From: Planoprotostelium fungivorum
Lineage: Eukaryota > Evosea > Variosea > Cavosteliida > Cavosteliaceae
DNA: 64,000 nucleotides
Direction of reading: 5' to 3'
NCBI GenBank assembly: GCA_003024175.1
Contig: MDYQ01000058.1
Location: 57,445-121,444 of the forward strand
The translations under genes were made by a program, and so were the position numbers. Shown one piece after another: positions 1 to 11,499 of the stretch; the first letter of the stretch is position 1; each line of letters opens with the position of its first letter. Under the pieces are notes generated by a model, which saw only the letters and a list, made by a program, of their open reading frames with translations, did no database searches and had not been told where the DNA came from.

Positions 1-380
1 AACGGTCTCCTGCTCGGTGAGGACATTGAGATGGCATTCGATAACAAGCAGTTGTGCTTCCTGTACGATCCGATGAACAAGACATTCATCGTTAAAGTCC
101 TGGACCTTAGTCTATTGCACGTAAGTGAAACGTCTCAAGAGACAAATGATTTATCTCGCAGCAACTGGTGGGCCCCTCGCAGACGAGGAAGTTTATGGAC
201 ATGGACAATCTTCCCTTGTGTCTTCCCGGCGGCCGCTATCCATTCCGATGCCTCCTCAATTGGCATGCAGAGTGCTCGTACACTGAAGCTTTGAGGATGA
301 ATTGGATCAAACGAAGCGATTTCGATAACTTGATCGTTCACTACGATACATCCGATGGAACCAGACCCGATTTCCTTTAA
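1..380 (+). CDS. HNH_2-type nuclease domain protein, 3' end
   Basis: The last two exons of a gene that begins upstream of the window (about 1..120 and 162..380). The 41-bp intron 121..161 is GT-AG and keeps phase 0. The protein begins with NGLLLGEDIEMAFDNKQLCF, which matches the C-terminal part of HNH_2 domains (PF13391), where an asparagine-glycine-leucine turn is followed by an acidic residue and FDN. The remaining 75 residues are rich in Leu, Pro and Asp and end RPDFL. The zinc-binding half of the HNH motif would lie upstream, so activity cannot be judged. An AATAAA lies about 20 bases after the stop. HNH_2 proteins of this kind are often multicopy in amoebae and fungi and of unknown role. 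Confidence 0.6.
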
Positions 381-1162
381 GACCTCGATTTGAAAGAAGA
401 ATAAAGAAGGATAGACTGGAGTTCAGACATTACTCTTGCCAGATACTGCATGAAGACACGCGGCGAGCAGCTGAGGGACGAGATATGAGCCACGACGAAA
501 AAGGAATGTCATGTCAGTCGTACGTGTGATCTCATTCTCATCATCTTGTGTCCAGTGGACACCGCAGCCCGACTTTCTCTCGGTGATGTAGATTGAAAGG
601 GACTTGAGTGAGAGTCTGACGACCGTACACCTTGCACAACCACTCTCAAGGGCTGAAGATGAGGCGTGCGTCACTATCTTAGTCAGCACTGCAAATGAGG
701 GCGATTTCGTGCGTTGAGACCACGTTTGATGACAGACAACGTCGAGCTTGCGGCAAGATCATCTGCAACGCTTGCAGTGGAGATAGAGTTCGCAATTGAA
801 CTTCAAAGAGGTTCCTAAGGTATTAATAATCACGGATCTACCGGACAACCACAAATCCCGCATGATTTCACTCTAAATACACATCGGTTGGTATGGTCGA
901 GACGCTTGCCCACGATCTATTTTCGATTCTTCAAGGAAACGTGCATGTCAGCAATAGCCAGCAAAGGTGGCGCTGAAGTCTGCACCCTCTTCCACCAGCA
1001 GTTCACTGACGAGGGTATAAGACTTCTCAATGTATGTTGAATGAGGTGATCACGGCTCCATGAGCTTCTGTAGCGGTGGGGCTGTCGTTCGGGTTTCCTT
1101 GAACACAAATGCGTAAACGCTTAAATCTCCGCCCGAGCCAAGATAAAAGCTTCAACAGCAAC
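381..1162. other. stretch without a supported gene
   Basis: About 780 bases lie between the HNH_2 gene and the pentaspan gene. A minus-strand open frame at 423..689 (88 codons) has a protein-like composition but no recognisable family, and I could not join it to credible upstream exons between 690 and 900. It may be the end of a real minus-strand gene. I see no repeat or RNA gene here. Confidence 0.3.
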
Positions 1163-3283
1163 ATGAAGAAGCAGGGCAGCCCGATCAGTATCACCATCAT
1201 CTGTATCGCTATTGTGTATTTGGGCTCATTTGGTGAGTGACGAAGAGGTGATTTGATTCTGAATCGAATCAGCATTCATAGAAGATGAGAGTAGACACGT
1301 GGGAAGAGAACTATTAGGCACACGTGAGAATCCCATCACGCACACGAACATTAGCGATCAGTTCTGTGCGATGGATTCCAATGGTCAGACTCACTGCTTA
1401 GCCTACGCTGAGGTAATCATTCACATTCACCCGTCTCTGACCGTATTCAACAGGTCGTTGCATACTATGCAGGAACACCTGGCATCATCTTAACGGCTCT
1501 GTCTCTCATTTCTCTGTTGGTGTATCTCCTCTTCCATTTCGTCTTCTGCTTCTGTTGCAAGTGAGCGCATACCCCAACGCCATCTCATTCAATCTAAACC
1601 CCTGCAGCGGCTGTGCAAATCGATGTCTGCCACCTCCAGTAGGCTCAAAAGCCAAACTGTGGTTAGTTCGTCTCGTTCCCCTTCTGGCCGTCTTAGGTTT
1701 AGCGTGAGATGATTGAATCATGTTTTCGTCTCACATCGTTTAGAGCTTGCATGGCGGCTGCCTTTGTCTCCAACAAAACTGTGAACGGCAGCGTCAACAC
1801 TATGGAGACCACTATCGTGAACACGACCACCTCGATGAACAATACGGTATTATCATCTCATTCCATCATGGATCCATCCATCATCTGATCTCATGCAGCT
1901 CAACACAGTGGTGGGTCTACTGGAACAATTCAACGTCACGAAAGACATTTCCAGCGTCGCATCTTCCGCTCAATCCTATCTGAATCAAGCATCTGGTCAA
2001 TCATCATCGGCCACAACGCAAGTCAACAAGTACAATGACATCAGGTGATGGTGATGTTTTCACATCGATCACTGAATCATCCGACAGATCGAAAGTTTTC
2101 ATCGCCCTGTTTGTATTTCCACTCGCCTTGGCCGTGTTCGGTTGTCTCGGAGCACTCATTCGACTCCGTGTTGTGGTCTGGATGTGAGATCATCACATCA
2201 TCAAATCATTGTGCAAATCATCACATCATCGATCACGTTAGCACATGATCACATCACATCTCATCATCTTTCGCAGAATCGGTCTCCTGTGCTTCTTCGC
2301 TTCGGCTTTCATGTGGGCCAGCTTGGGAATCCACTCTTCCGTAGAGTACGCTTTCAACGACCTCTGCAAGGATATCCGTAAGCTTATCCTCATCTCCTCA
2401 CCTGATCTCCCTCAGTACAATTAGGAGAGACGAGATACGGTAGCAACCAAGGCATCAGCGCCATCATCCAATGTGCAAACGGTACAAATGCATTCGACCC
2501 GGTCATAGCTTACATCAACAACGGAACAAATCAAGTCTACAACGACACTTGCACGGAGATTCACAAGTTGTGCTCGTCTGAATACGTGGACTGTCACGTG
2601 ACCACTTGTAATCGCACAACCATCAACTCGTATGCCAACGCGGTGAGATGACGATGATCGCGATGATCGCGAAGATGATGGAGATGCTGATCGCGACCAG
2701 ACGATCAGTGAGCCGACGAAACTTGCTTGTCGTTTGGACCCCACGCGATCTTGTCCATTCAATTCGGCTTACGCTGTCGCCTGTAAGAATCAACCGGATC
2801 AGATCTACGGCTGCGAATTCAGCAATCACACCGTGGCTGAATGTCAGACAAAGTGTAATTCTTCTTCACTGAGAGACGCTTCCCAGCAGATCGTCGCAGC
2901 CATCGGCATCATCGATCAATTGAATGACATCTTGTACAATAAGGTGAGAGAGAGTGATGTGAAGGTGGTGGTGATAGTGATGACAGCTGTTGCCCATATT
3001 GAATTGTGAGATCATAGAAGAAGCTTTCCTCAGTCTAAAGACATCGCTCTGCACCGACCTCAAGTGAGTCATCGTCCAACTCAAACACGATGCATCCATC
3101 GAGATGATCATCATGATCGATCGTGCTGATCATGTCATCAGGGGCTCAGTCCACAACATCAGCACCATCTCTATCATCGCCGGTGTCGTCATTGCACTAC
3201 TCACCATCACTTCGCTCCTGGGCTGCGTCATATTAAGAAAAGCGGAAGATGTAGAAGGTATGTCGGAATACGAGATGAAATAA
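1163..3283 (+). CDS. prominin-like pentaspan membrane protein
   Basis: Twelve exons fit with continuous frame: 1163..1232, 1273..1412, 1454..1560, 1608..1703, 1744..1846, 1899..2044, 2088..2183, 2277..2377, 2416..2642, 2701..2943, 2987..3063, 3142..3283, giving 515 residues. There is an N-terminal hydrophobic signal (residues 5-23), an outside loop, a helix ending in a Cys-rich turn (FCFCC), a second helix, a loop with several N-glycosylation sequons, a helix pair, a long Cys-containing loop and a final helix before a short tail ending EYEMK. Signal plus five helices with two large outside loops and a Cys-rich first inner turn is the layout of prominins (CD133), which sit in highly curved plasma-membrane protrusions. 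Tweety proteins are an alternative. Identity rests on topology only. The stop codon lies in AAATAAAG. Confidence 0.65.
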
Positions 3284-3414
3284 AGAGTCTGTGTATCTAC
3301 GTCTTTTTTCTAACGTTTCTCTCCTTCTTCTGCGTGTTACTCTTTCTCTTGAATGCCACCGGCTCTTTCGTCTCGTCAATGTCTGGTAACTCGGCCACCT
3401 TTCATCGATCAGCA

Positions 3415-4278
3415 TCATCCATCGCACACCATCATGATCACCTTCTCCGTGCCGATCTTCTCGTTGTCACTGTCTACATCCAATGCGTCCTTTGGCTTCT
3501 CCTCGTAATAAACTTGCTCCGGATAAGGATATTCTCCCTGCGCTCCAAATTGATCTTTCACGTCCCCAAATTCACTCTTCACTCCGTAAGCCTCTTCGGC
3601 ATATTCTTCTTCTTCCTCTTCTGGTTGATCGAACACCTACCATTATCTCAACATCATCATCATCTTAGACATCACGATGATGTCTCACGCTTTCTTCGGC
3701 GGAGACTGTCGTCCAACCTCCAGCGGTTCCGGCTGGCATGACTGACTCCGGTTGATAAGTCACGGCCGGCTGCGAGTCATCGTAGGTGTTACGGGTGGGC
3801 TCTCTGATGTAGACAAAGTCTTCGTATTTGGGTTCGATGATGGGTGCATCTCGGGGAGGTCGATTGATGATGGGTGCAGATGGAAGAGAAGAGTCTCTCA
3901 CTTTGCTGGGTCTGCTGTGGCCCATGGCCACCTGAACATTCGAATCAATACATCGATGAATGGATGGATGATATGATGGGACGCACGGCTTCGATCTGTT
4001 GAAGGGTTTTGAGAGTCTGTGCATCTTTCATCTCCTTGTCCGTCTTCTCCTTGCGGAGATTCTGTTGGTGCTTGAGGACATTGAACTTGTGAAGGTCTCC
4101 CGTCTCATGTCTATCCTTTTGCTGGATGATACATGAGTGGGGATCAGTCTCCAGCGACTCACATTCTTGTTGTTTGTGATGAACTTTTTGCAAAATTCGC
4201 ACCAGTATTTACCTGTACTGACCCAATAGTCTGTCCTGGTTCGTGTGAGAACATATATAGGGTGGCTTCAGCTCACAT
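3415..4278 (-). CDS. WBP4: WBP4/FBP21-like spliceosomal zinc-finger protein
   Basis: Five exons on the minus strand: 4278..4277, 4235..4163, 4121..3987, 3931..3689, 3636..3415, giving 224 residues. The start codon is split: exon 1 supplies AT and exon 2 supplies G, so the protein opens MTDYWVSTGKYWCEFC, close to the MADYW opening of animal WBP4. A matrin/U1-type finger is formed by C13, C16, H30 and H36, followed by a helical stretch rich in Lys, Glu and Gln. The C-terminal half is Pro- and Tyr-rich with a GGWTTV motif and an acidic run of six Glu. Animal WBP4 has WW domains and works in the pre-spliceosomal B complex; no WW domain is visible here, so only the N-terminal finger is clearly shared. 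Confidence 0.7.
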
Positions 4279-4380
4279 GATGGCAGCCTCGAATTCCGCA
4301 GGTGATGTGCGATGCGATCTGTGTTGCAAAAGTTTGAAATACATCCATCACATCACATCATCTGATCTCACACACCTACC

Positions 4381-5353
4381 ATGGCAGCACGAAGAGTAGA
4401 GGAGAGATATCGATCCAATGCGCCAGTGACGACCGTCAGACCTTTACATCACTCATTCTTGCCCGGATCGCAAGCCACCAATCTGGCCAAGAGAGATCGA
4501 AAGAGGAACGAGTTCAGACAATTCTTCATGAAGACAGGTATCATCGGACAAGCCAGTGGTTCTGCATATCTAGAAATGGCCAACACGAAGATCATTTGTG
4601 GAATGTGAGACCATCACATTTAGATGGAGATTGATGAAAACAGATATGGACCGAGACAGATTCCAAAGATGGAGTTCAGTGAGAAGGCGAAACTGCAGTG
4701 TGACTTCAAGTTTGCAACGTTTGCAGAGTCCAGAAGAGAGAGGAGGAAATACACCGCCGTGAGTCCACTCACATGTTCTCGTCTGATGATCGACAGGATA
4801 AAGAGGAGAAGGAATTCAGCATGCTGATGGTACAAGCTCTCGAATCTTCTCTCATCTTGGAGAAATACCCAAAATCAGTCATCGACTGTTACGTCATCGT
4901 ATTAGAGAACGACGGAGGAGCTCTTAATGGTGCCATCACATGTGCATCCATGGCCCTGGCCAATGCAGGCATCGAGATGTACGATCTCGTCGCCGCCGCT
5001 TCCATCGGTCTAAATCCTCTCAACGGTGAGATTCTCTTAGACCCCACAGAAGCAGAAGAGATCGAATACAAGAAAGGGGGTGAGATGCTGCATCCATCAG
5101 ATCCATCATACGATCATCTCGATGAGAGAGACACGCCGAGAGAACAAGAGAAACTGAACAAGAAACAGGAAAGAAGGGCGGAGGCGTAGTGACTATCGGT
5201 TTCATGCCCGGCATGAATGAGATCACACAGATATGGCAGTCTGGACAGATTCCACAAGAGAAGTTGCAAGAAGGCATAGAATTGTCTTTAGATGGCTGCT
5301 CTAAGATTTATTCACTCATGAGGGCCGCTTTGCTAGAAAAGACAGAAAAGTAA
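4381..5353 (+). CDS. EXOSC6: exosome subunit MTR3/EXOSC6-like (RNase PH fold)
   Basis: Four exons: 4381..4604, 4644..4758, 4797..5079, 5169..5353, giving 268 residues. After a basic start, the sequence SGSAYLEMANTKIICG and then YGPRQIPKMEF match the RNase PH core of exosome ring subunits. The later stretch GALNGAITCASMALANAGI is the typical second half of that fold. MTR3 subunits are catalytically dead structural members of the six-subunit ring that threads RNA to RRP44 and RRP6 in nucleus and cytosol. RRP41 is the nearest alternative; the acidic insert and the sequence favour MTR3. The acceptor of the last intron could be a few bases different. The gene runs toward PPIH, with only 13 bases between the two stop codons. 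Confidence 0.85.
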
Positions 5354-5366
5354 AGAGGAAGGGTCG

Positions 5367-6045
5367 TTACATCTGTCCACATTCTGTGATGACGCATGGC
5401 ATGTTGGGTCTAGAGCCAGAATCTACGGGGACGTTCTCGATCATGCGAACGACTTTCATGCCGTCGATGACCTGTGAAGACGATTAGACGATGCGAAGAT
5501 GGAAGATGGAGTACCTGTCCAAAGACGACGTGCTTGTTGTCGAGCCATTCTGCAGCGCCACATGTGATAAAGAACTGGCATCCATTGCTGTTGGCGCCAG
5601 AGTTGGCCATGGACAGGAGTCCGGGTGACGTGTGTTTCAGTTTGAATCCCTCGTCTTCGAAGGCAGTTCCATAAATACTCATCTTTCCCGTTCCATCACC
5701 CTATGTATCGTCAATATTACATTCCGTAACGTGATGATGATTTGGGACGATGCAAACGTGATCTTCACCCTGATGAAATCTCCAGATTGAACCATAAAGT
5801 CTTTGATGACTCTGTGGAAGGTGCAATTCTTATAACCTAGAGGCTGATTGTTTCTCCTATATTCTCCCGTGCAGAATTGTCTGAAATTCTCTGCCGTCTA
5901 TATCCTCTCTTCAGTTCGTGCCGTTTCGTACAGATCTCACCTTTGGAACCACATTATGAAACAATTCCATTTTCACTCGTCCAACGTAATGTCCTCCCAT
6001 AGAGATATCAAAAAAGACGATTGGGTTGTTTGGATCCGATGCCAT
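5367..6045 (-). CDS. PPIH: peptidyl-prolyl cis-trans isomerase, cyclophilin H type
   Basis: Four exons: 6045..5941, 5897..5769, 5700..5515, 5471..5367, giving 174 residues, the usual length for PPIH. It contains the cyclophilin signature [16 protein letters not shown] with the catalytic Arg, GCQFFITC, and the cyclosporin-contact Trp in [13 protein letters not shown]. The short [12 protein letters not shown] segment is the insert seen in PPIH and related cyclophilins. PPIH binds PRP4 in the U4/U6.U5 tri-snRNP and isomerises proline bonds there. No signal peptide is present, which argues against the ER cyclophilin B type. Together with WBP4 and RBM34 it makes a small RNA-processing neighbourhood. 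Confidence 0.93.
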
Positions 6046-6163
6046 TGTTAGCGATTGAGCCTACGTGTGACGATGTGATCTGATGTGATGATGACAACTT
6101 CAACTTGAAACACGATATCTTTTCGGAAGGTGATGTGATCTCATCATCATCACAATTCTGATC

Positions 6164-8307
6164 ATGAGCAAACCTAAGGCAAAGGGATCCACCTCACACA
6201 ATTGGGTGGACGATCTGGTCTCAGAGAAGGACAATGATATCGCCAAAGCTTTCAGTCTATCATTGTCTCAACCGGCGGTAGATTACTCTTCGACGATCAA
6301 GGGATACGAGAGAGAGACGAAAGACATTCAGAAGAAACTGGAAGAAGAGTGGAAACAGAAGAAAGAGAAAAAAGAAGAAGATGGAGACGATTCGAGCGAA
6401 GGAGAGGACGATGAAGAGAGTGACAGCGATGATGAGGAAGGAGATGGAGACGAACTCGACGAAGAGGAAGACGAGGACGATGATGATAATGGAGAAGACA
6501 GTGAAGAGGAAGAAGAGACACCCAAGAAGAAAGTGAAGAAAGAAGAGGTCATCAAGGAGAAACCAAAGAAGGAGAAAAAAGAAGATGAAAAGAAGAAAGA
6601 GAAGAAGACATCTGAAGAGAAGAAGGAAGGAAAAACGAAGAAGGAAGAGAAGAAAGAAGACACCAAGCCGGAGAAGAAGAAGAAAGACGAGAGTGAGTCG
6701 ACAGGATCATCTCATTTCGAAGATCTCACCATCACATTAGAGAAGGTGAAGATCCAAGAGCCAGAGAAGGAGGAGAATGACGACGAGGATGAAGATGACA
6801 AGGAAGAAGAAGAAGCCAAGCTGAAAGAGAAGAGAACAGTTTTCGTTGGAAACATTCCAATAGAAGGACAGACGATCAAGAAATTGACCGAGGTGAGATC
6901 CAATTGCCTTCTTTTCTCATCTTCTGATCGTAGACGTTCGTGATGAACGATGATGATCATCGACATCATCTTGTCGTGTGTGCTGAACGTGTGTAGAGGC
7001 TCAAGGGTGCACTCAAAACATTCGGTCCGATCGAAACCGCTCGTATCCGTTCAGGTCTGTCTCACTCCTCATTCATCTTCACTTTCATTCTATTCATCTT
7101 CACTTTCATTCTATTCATCTTCACTTTCATTCTATTCATCTTCACTTTCACTATATTCATCTTCATTTTGATTAGTTCCTCACACCACAACAGGAGGAGT
7201 GGGCGATGTCAAGCTGAGTCAGAAGGTCAACGCAAAGAAGGGAAGCCTCTCTGACAGAGGATTTGTCAACGCATACATCGTCTACAAGGATGTCACCTCT
7301 GCCAACAACGCGTATTTCGCAAAGACCATCGATTTCAACGGTCACGAACTCAGCATCGATCTTTCCGGGAAGAGGGTGATGAATCTTCCACGATTTTTCT
7401 GCGAAATTTCATCGAAATGGTCTAACGTGACGTGTAGAGGTACGAACACGACAAGACAGTGTTCATTGGTAACATCTCCTACGGTGAGGAAATGGATCGA
7501 AAGGAGAGAGATTGAAGATGAAAAGATTGCACTGAGAAAGAGATCCGTCAGCACTTTGACACGTGTGGAAAGATCTCACACGTTCGAATCGTCAGAGACA
7601 AACAATCCGGATCAGGTGATTTATTATCCATCTACAACTCGCCATATCATTCGTCTACAACTCGCCACTTCACTCGTCTATACAACGAACATTTCGATCT
7701 CATATCGTACATTAGGACAAGGATTCGGCTACGTCAGTTTCGATGATGAGAGTGGTGTCTTGCTGGCTCTGAACATGGACGGATTAGAACTGAAAGACAG
7801 AAAGTTGAGAATCCAATCCTGCTGGAGGAAACAGAAGAAGGGAAAGTTGAGAGAGGCCGAAGAGAACTACCCTGGAGCCATTCGAGTCATATCCTCTATT
7901 TTTATTTCATTTTAATCTTTCATCCTTGACTGTTTCACGCGAAGAAGAAGAAGAAGAGTAAAGAGCAGACACTGAGAGGATTGAAGGACGAGGAAGTGAA
8001 GAAGGAAAACAAGAGGGAGAGGAGGAGACTGGAGAGGAAGCAGAGGAAGGAGGAGAAGAAGGAAGAGATGCCAAGGAAGACTACACCGAAGAAGATAACA
8101 AAGAAGGGCGATGAGAAGTCACCTGCATCTGCATCTCCGGCGAAGAAGCCAGTGAAGGCATCATCTCCAGCAAAGAAACCAACTCCACAGAAACCAAAAG
8201 AGAAGAAGGTAGAGAAGAAGACAGAGAAGAAGGTAGAGACGGAGGAGAAGGGAACAAAGAGGAAGGCCGAGGAAGAGAAGGCGTCTGTCAACAAGAAGAA
8301 AAAGTAA
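6164..8307 (+). CDS. RBM34: RBM34/Nop12-like nucleolar protein with two RRMs
   Basis: Seven exons: 6164..6892, 6997..7054, 7194..7375, 7438..7483, 7526..7615, 7716..7885, 7945..8307, giving 545 residues. The first 220 residues are very acidic then Lys-rich, typical of nucleolar proteins. RRM1 starts at RTVFVGNIPIEGQ and has its second ribonucleoprotein motif at GFVNAYIVYK. RRM2 starts at KTVFIGNISY and continues to GQGFGYVSFDD. The C-terminal 120 residues are highly basic (Lys, Glu, Ala, Pro). RBM34 and yeast Nop12 act in 60S ribosome and 5.8S rRNA maturation in the nucleolus. The sixth intron uses a weak GTCATA donor and is the least certain. Intron 2 carries a 21-bp tandem repeat. The stop lies in AGTAAAG. 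Confidence 0.85.
7072..7172 (+). repeat. 21-bp tandem repeat inside an RBM34 intron
   Basis: Nearly five direct copies of a 21-base pyrimidine-rich unit (consensus TTCATCTTCACTTTCATTCT plus A) begin at 7072, 7093, 7114, 7135 and 7156. The first three are identical; the last two carry substitutions. The array fills most of the 139-bp intron 2 and makes it one of the longest introns here. Confidence 0.9.
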
Positions 8308-8396
8308 AGGGAGAACTTTCTTCGACTTTTTTCGGATATTTTGACGTCATGTGATGATGGGTGCATCATACGCGGAACGATTACACAACACCTCAC

Positions 8397-9162
8397 ATGA
8401 TCCTATCAGTTATCATCGTATGGCTATCTAACGCCATTTTACTTGGATTCTCTATCATATGTTTGGCCTCAGGTCTTTTTTACATGGGAGAATACGTAGA
8501 AGAATACACCGTTTGGACGAAGAAGGTCCTACGTATATGTATCTTTGTGAGTAGAATATGTTCTGTCGATATCATATCGACGATTGATCAGGTCATTCTG
8601 GGTCTCCACCTTCTCCTCTTCTTCTCTGAATTACCTGCAAGAGAGATCCTCATCGGGATAGTAGCTCACATCTTCTATCTTCTTCTACTCAAAGACTTTC
8701 CATTCATTTCCGTCAAGAGTCCCATCTTCCTCTCATCTGCTGGTGATCTCTCTTCTTCTCTCTCACCTCTTCATCTTCTCACAACTCCTACAGCCCTACT
8801 GGCCTTCAATCATGCCATGTGGTTCTTTTACTTCTCCAGCCACCTTCACGATTTCAACCACATGCTCGCACTCTTCGTGACGTGCATCTGGTTCGTTCCA
8901 TTCATCTACATCATCTCCATATCGGCCAATGACAACACTCTCCCGTATGGCATCATTTCTTCATGTGAGATCTACATCATCGTCTACACGATCGAATGAC
9001 TCATCTCATGCAGCGGGTGAAGAGATGAACGACGACTCGTACGGAGGAAGGAAGCGCGGGAAGAGGATGAGCACCTTCATGTCCATCTTGAACTTTCTGA
9101 AGAAGAAGAAGGACGACTACATCCCTTCATTCAGTTCGAGGAATACACAAAAATTGTATTGA
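8397..9162 (+). CDS. TEX261: TEX261/SVP26 ER-Golgi cargo adaptor
   Basis: Four exons: 8397..8546, 8592..8742, 8794..8964, 9014..9162, giving 206 residues against about 196 in animals. The protein has four hydrophobic segments. Family marks include GLFYMGEYVEEYTVWTKK near the first helix, LLLLKDFPFISVKSPIF in the middle, HDFNHMLALFVTCIWFVPF, and a basic C-terminal segment GKRMSTFMSILNFLKK. SVP26/TEX261 is a multi-spanning protein of early Golgi and COPII vesicles that helps load certain glycosyltransferases and other cargo. Its stop is followed directly by TAAAG. SEC24, the COPII cargo receptor, lies 7 kb away. Confidence 0.9.
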
Positions 9163-9298
9163 TAAAGCGAAGGAATCAATCTCCTCTCATTCTCATCTGA
9201 TTGTGTTTTTCATTACGATCGATTCATGTTCATCATCATCTGATGGTGTTCCACTTGAACTCACGACGTATGATGTCAGCAAGTGTCTTGTATACATT

Positions 9299-11165
9299 TT
9301 ATCGTGCCGTTCTCCATCGAGCCCTTCTCCTCAGCCTCTGCTTCTCCATCTGCGCTTTCCTTCTCTGGTACATTAATGCACGGTATGGCCTCTGATAGCA
9401 CGTGTGGCATCGAGGTGTGTTCGTCCTGTGTGCGTTCTTGACGTATTTCTCCCCCTCTAGAATCTCCCTCTGACATTCACCGCACAAGCACAAGACCTTC
9501 CTCTCCTCTACATTCTCTCTCTTCAACTCTGGAGACGGAGCGACTGCACTGGAATGTATCACTACTTCCTGCGTCAATTGAGTCGATAGAAGGACATTGA
9601 TCTATTTCACCTCTTCTGTCACTTCTAGATGTTCTCTCAGCAGCTCCTCTTGTTTGCCAGAGCGTAACAGTGCACCCTGCAGGTATCTCACGGCAGATCG
9701 GACCGTGGCTGCTCCTGGCATCTCTTCTACACCCTTCGTGAGCTTCTCCACGTAGTTGCTGACGTTATGTAGTAACAAGTCGTAGAGTCCGTTGAGAATT
9801 TGAAAGACTCTCTCTTTCATCTCGCTCTTGATAAAATGGATCCACTGACTGTCTTCCCGTCAGTGATCGTCTTCAGTTCGTCTGTTGGAAGATGAAGCGA
9901 AATCGCCCTCACTTGTAATTGCAGTGGTCACCGAGAGACTTCACTTGAGTGTGATCGGTGAGAGGATGGAGACGAGAAGATGGAGACATGATGACGGGAG
10001 ATGAAGAAGAGGGGAGAGGGAAGAAGGTGGACTGCTGATTCCACCGGTATGAGAAGCGAAAATGACATCGGACGCACCGTTGTGTAAGTCTTCTTCTCAG
10101 CGATGAAGAGGATTCGCTAGTCCTCCTTCAGGGTATCGAATTTCTCTTGCACTTCTCTGTTATTCTTCTGGAGGATGATGCCGGAAGGAGAAGTCAATCG
10201 GATGACGTTCTCAAGAGAAAGGATTTACCTATGCCAGGTGGACCCATGATGGCGACCTTTCGTGTGTTAATCTCTCCTCTCCATCTCTCTCCACCTTCTG
10301 CTTTTCACACAGAATCTTTGCCTCTTGCAGGCGCTTCATCGCGTGGTTCTTTGACCTTCTTTCGCCTCTCTTGCACCTTCCTTGATCACGTCGATGAACT
10401 GTTGAATCCACAGCTGGATCACTGCCTGGTCCGTTTCACATTTCAAATCTTCCGCCGAGGGCAGGAGGTCTCCTCCCGCTGTGTCGAGAGCCTCTTCCTC
10501 CTGAATTCGATTAATCTCCTTCTGAGGTGTCTCGTTCACCTCGCTCTCTCGTGTCTGAGACAAGCAGCGTATATTGACTCGTCATTCGTGGGACAAGAGA
10601 TGTGAAGATGTGATTTTGTGAGATGAGATCAGGTTGATGTGAGTGGAGGATGATTTCACCGTTTGTGTACAGTTCGACGGGGTTATACGTCTTCGCTCCC
10701 ACCGTGACTCCATCCTTGACTTCCTTCCACTGTAGAGGAACGTAACCAGTTCCCTCTTGTACCAAATAGAGAGGTGGATGAGCTGGTGCCTCCATCTCAT
10801 ATTCGTACCAGGTCAACGACCACTCGGAAGGAGGTCCTCTAACTCTCTTGAAGCCGATGATCCTCACGCTCCTCTGAATCCTTCGAGTGAGTTGCCGCAG
10901 ATGTTCCACCGATTCCATCTCGACTTTTTCGCCCACGGGCTCCAGTTGGTCCAAGTCAGACTCAACAAGGCAGAGGCGAAGGGCTATGATGACGGCTCTG
11001 AAGAGGGTCGTCGGTGATCTGTTCCTCTTGTAGAGTCCGTACATGGCCAAGAGGTTCGATAACTTCTTCGGTGATTTGTTCCTAACAGACAGAGGATCTC
11101 TCTCCTTTAGCTTCGGGGAATTTCCTTCATCAGCCGCTCCATTCCTGGATGAATGTCCCTGTCTA
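9299..11165 (-). pseudogene. decayed copy of the large GTPase gene, GTPase core deleted
   Basis: Read on the minus strand, this region matches the intact gene at 33,169..37,047 along most of its length, including introns, so it arose by DNA duplication. The N-terminal block (around 11,050..10,660), the P-loop GPPGIGKS (near 10,245) and the two C-terminal blocks (9,820..9,602 and 9,577..9,299, with the C4 finger) are easily seen. It is broken: a frameshift near 11,130, loss of an exon part near 10,640, a frameshift near 10,340, and a join at about 10,222 that places the P-loop directly before the post-GTPase segment, removing about 1.3 kb with the DTPG region. The helical block encoded at 33,832..34,325 in the intact gene is also largely missing. 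A truncated product seems unlikely to bind GTP. Confidence 0.85.
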
Positions 11166-11195
11166 AAAAAGTGAGTATCTGTCTGTGAAACACGA

Positions 11196-11462
11196 TTGGC
11201 ACAATCTGCTAGTGGACAGGCACAAATTATTTCGGAGAAACTTCGATCTAGAAAATCTACGTTACCAGTAATAAATTGGAACCAATTTAAAATATATCAT
11301 TCATGGTACTCCATCCTCTATCTCTTCTGTCTAGAACAACAACTATATGGCATTAATAGAGCTCGTCAAGGTAGCATACATACTACAAATTCTCTCGCCA
11401 CACCTCTTCTCACGAGCTCGACAACATCTGGTCGATGCCAACTCAGTATTATTTAATATATA
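11196..11462. other. AT-rich island, possible mobile-element remnant
   Basis: About 270 bases with clearly lower GC than the flanks interrupt the two GTPase-gene remnants. The plus strand is open for 86 codons without an ATG start, and the translation has an aromatic-rich patch (NWNQFKIYHSWYS) loosely like retroelement gag proteins. I see no terminal repeats or target-site duplication. A transposon fragment is a guess from composition and position only. Confidence 0.3.
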
Positions 11463-11499
11463 GATCCTCAACGGAGAACGTTAATTAGAAGTTCCCCCC

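Noticed and set aside
6297-6666. Long minus-strand open frames rich in Ser and Phe
   Set aside because: They are the antisense of the Glu/Lys-rich coding region of the RBM34-like gene; low complexity makes them open by chance.
7072-7172. Regular repeats that might suggest a CRISPR array
   Set aside because: Units are contiguous with no spacers, lie in an intron and the DNA is eukaryotic.
10147-10605. 152-codon plus-strand open frame
   Set aside because: Antisense to the decayed GTPase copy, whose minus-strand frames match the intact gene; no independent protein features.
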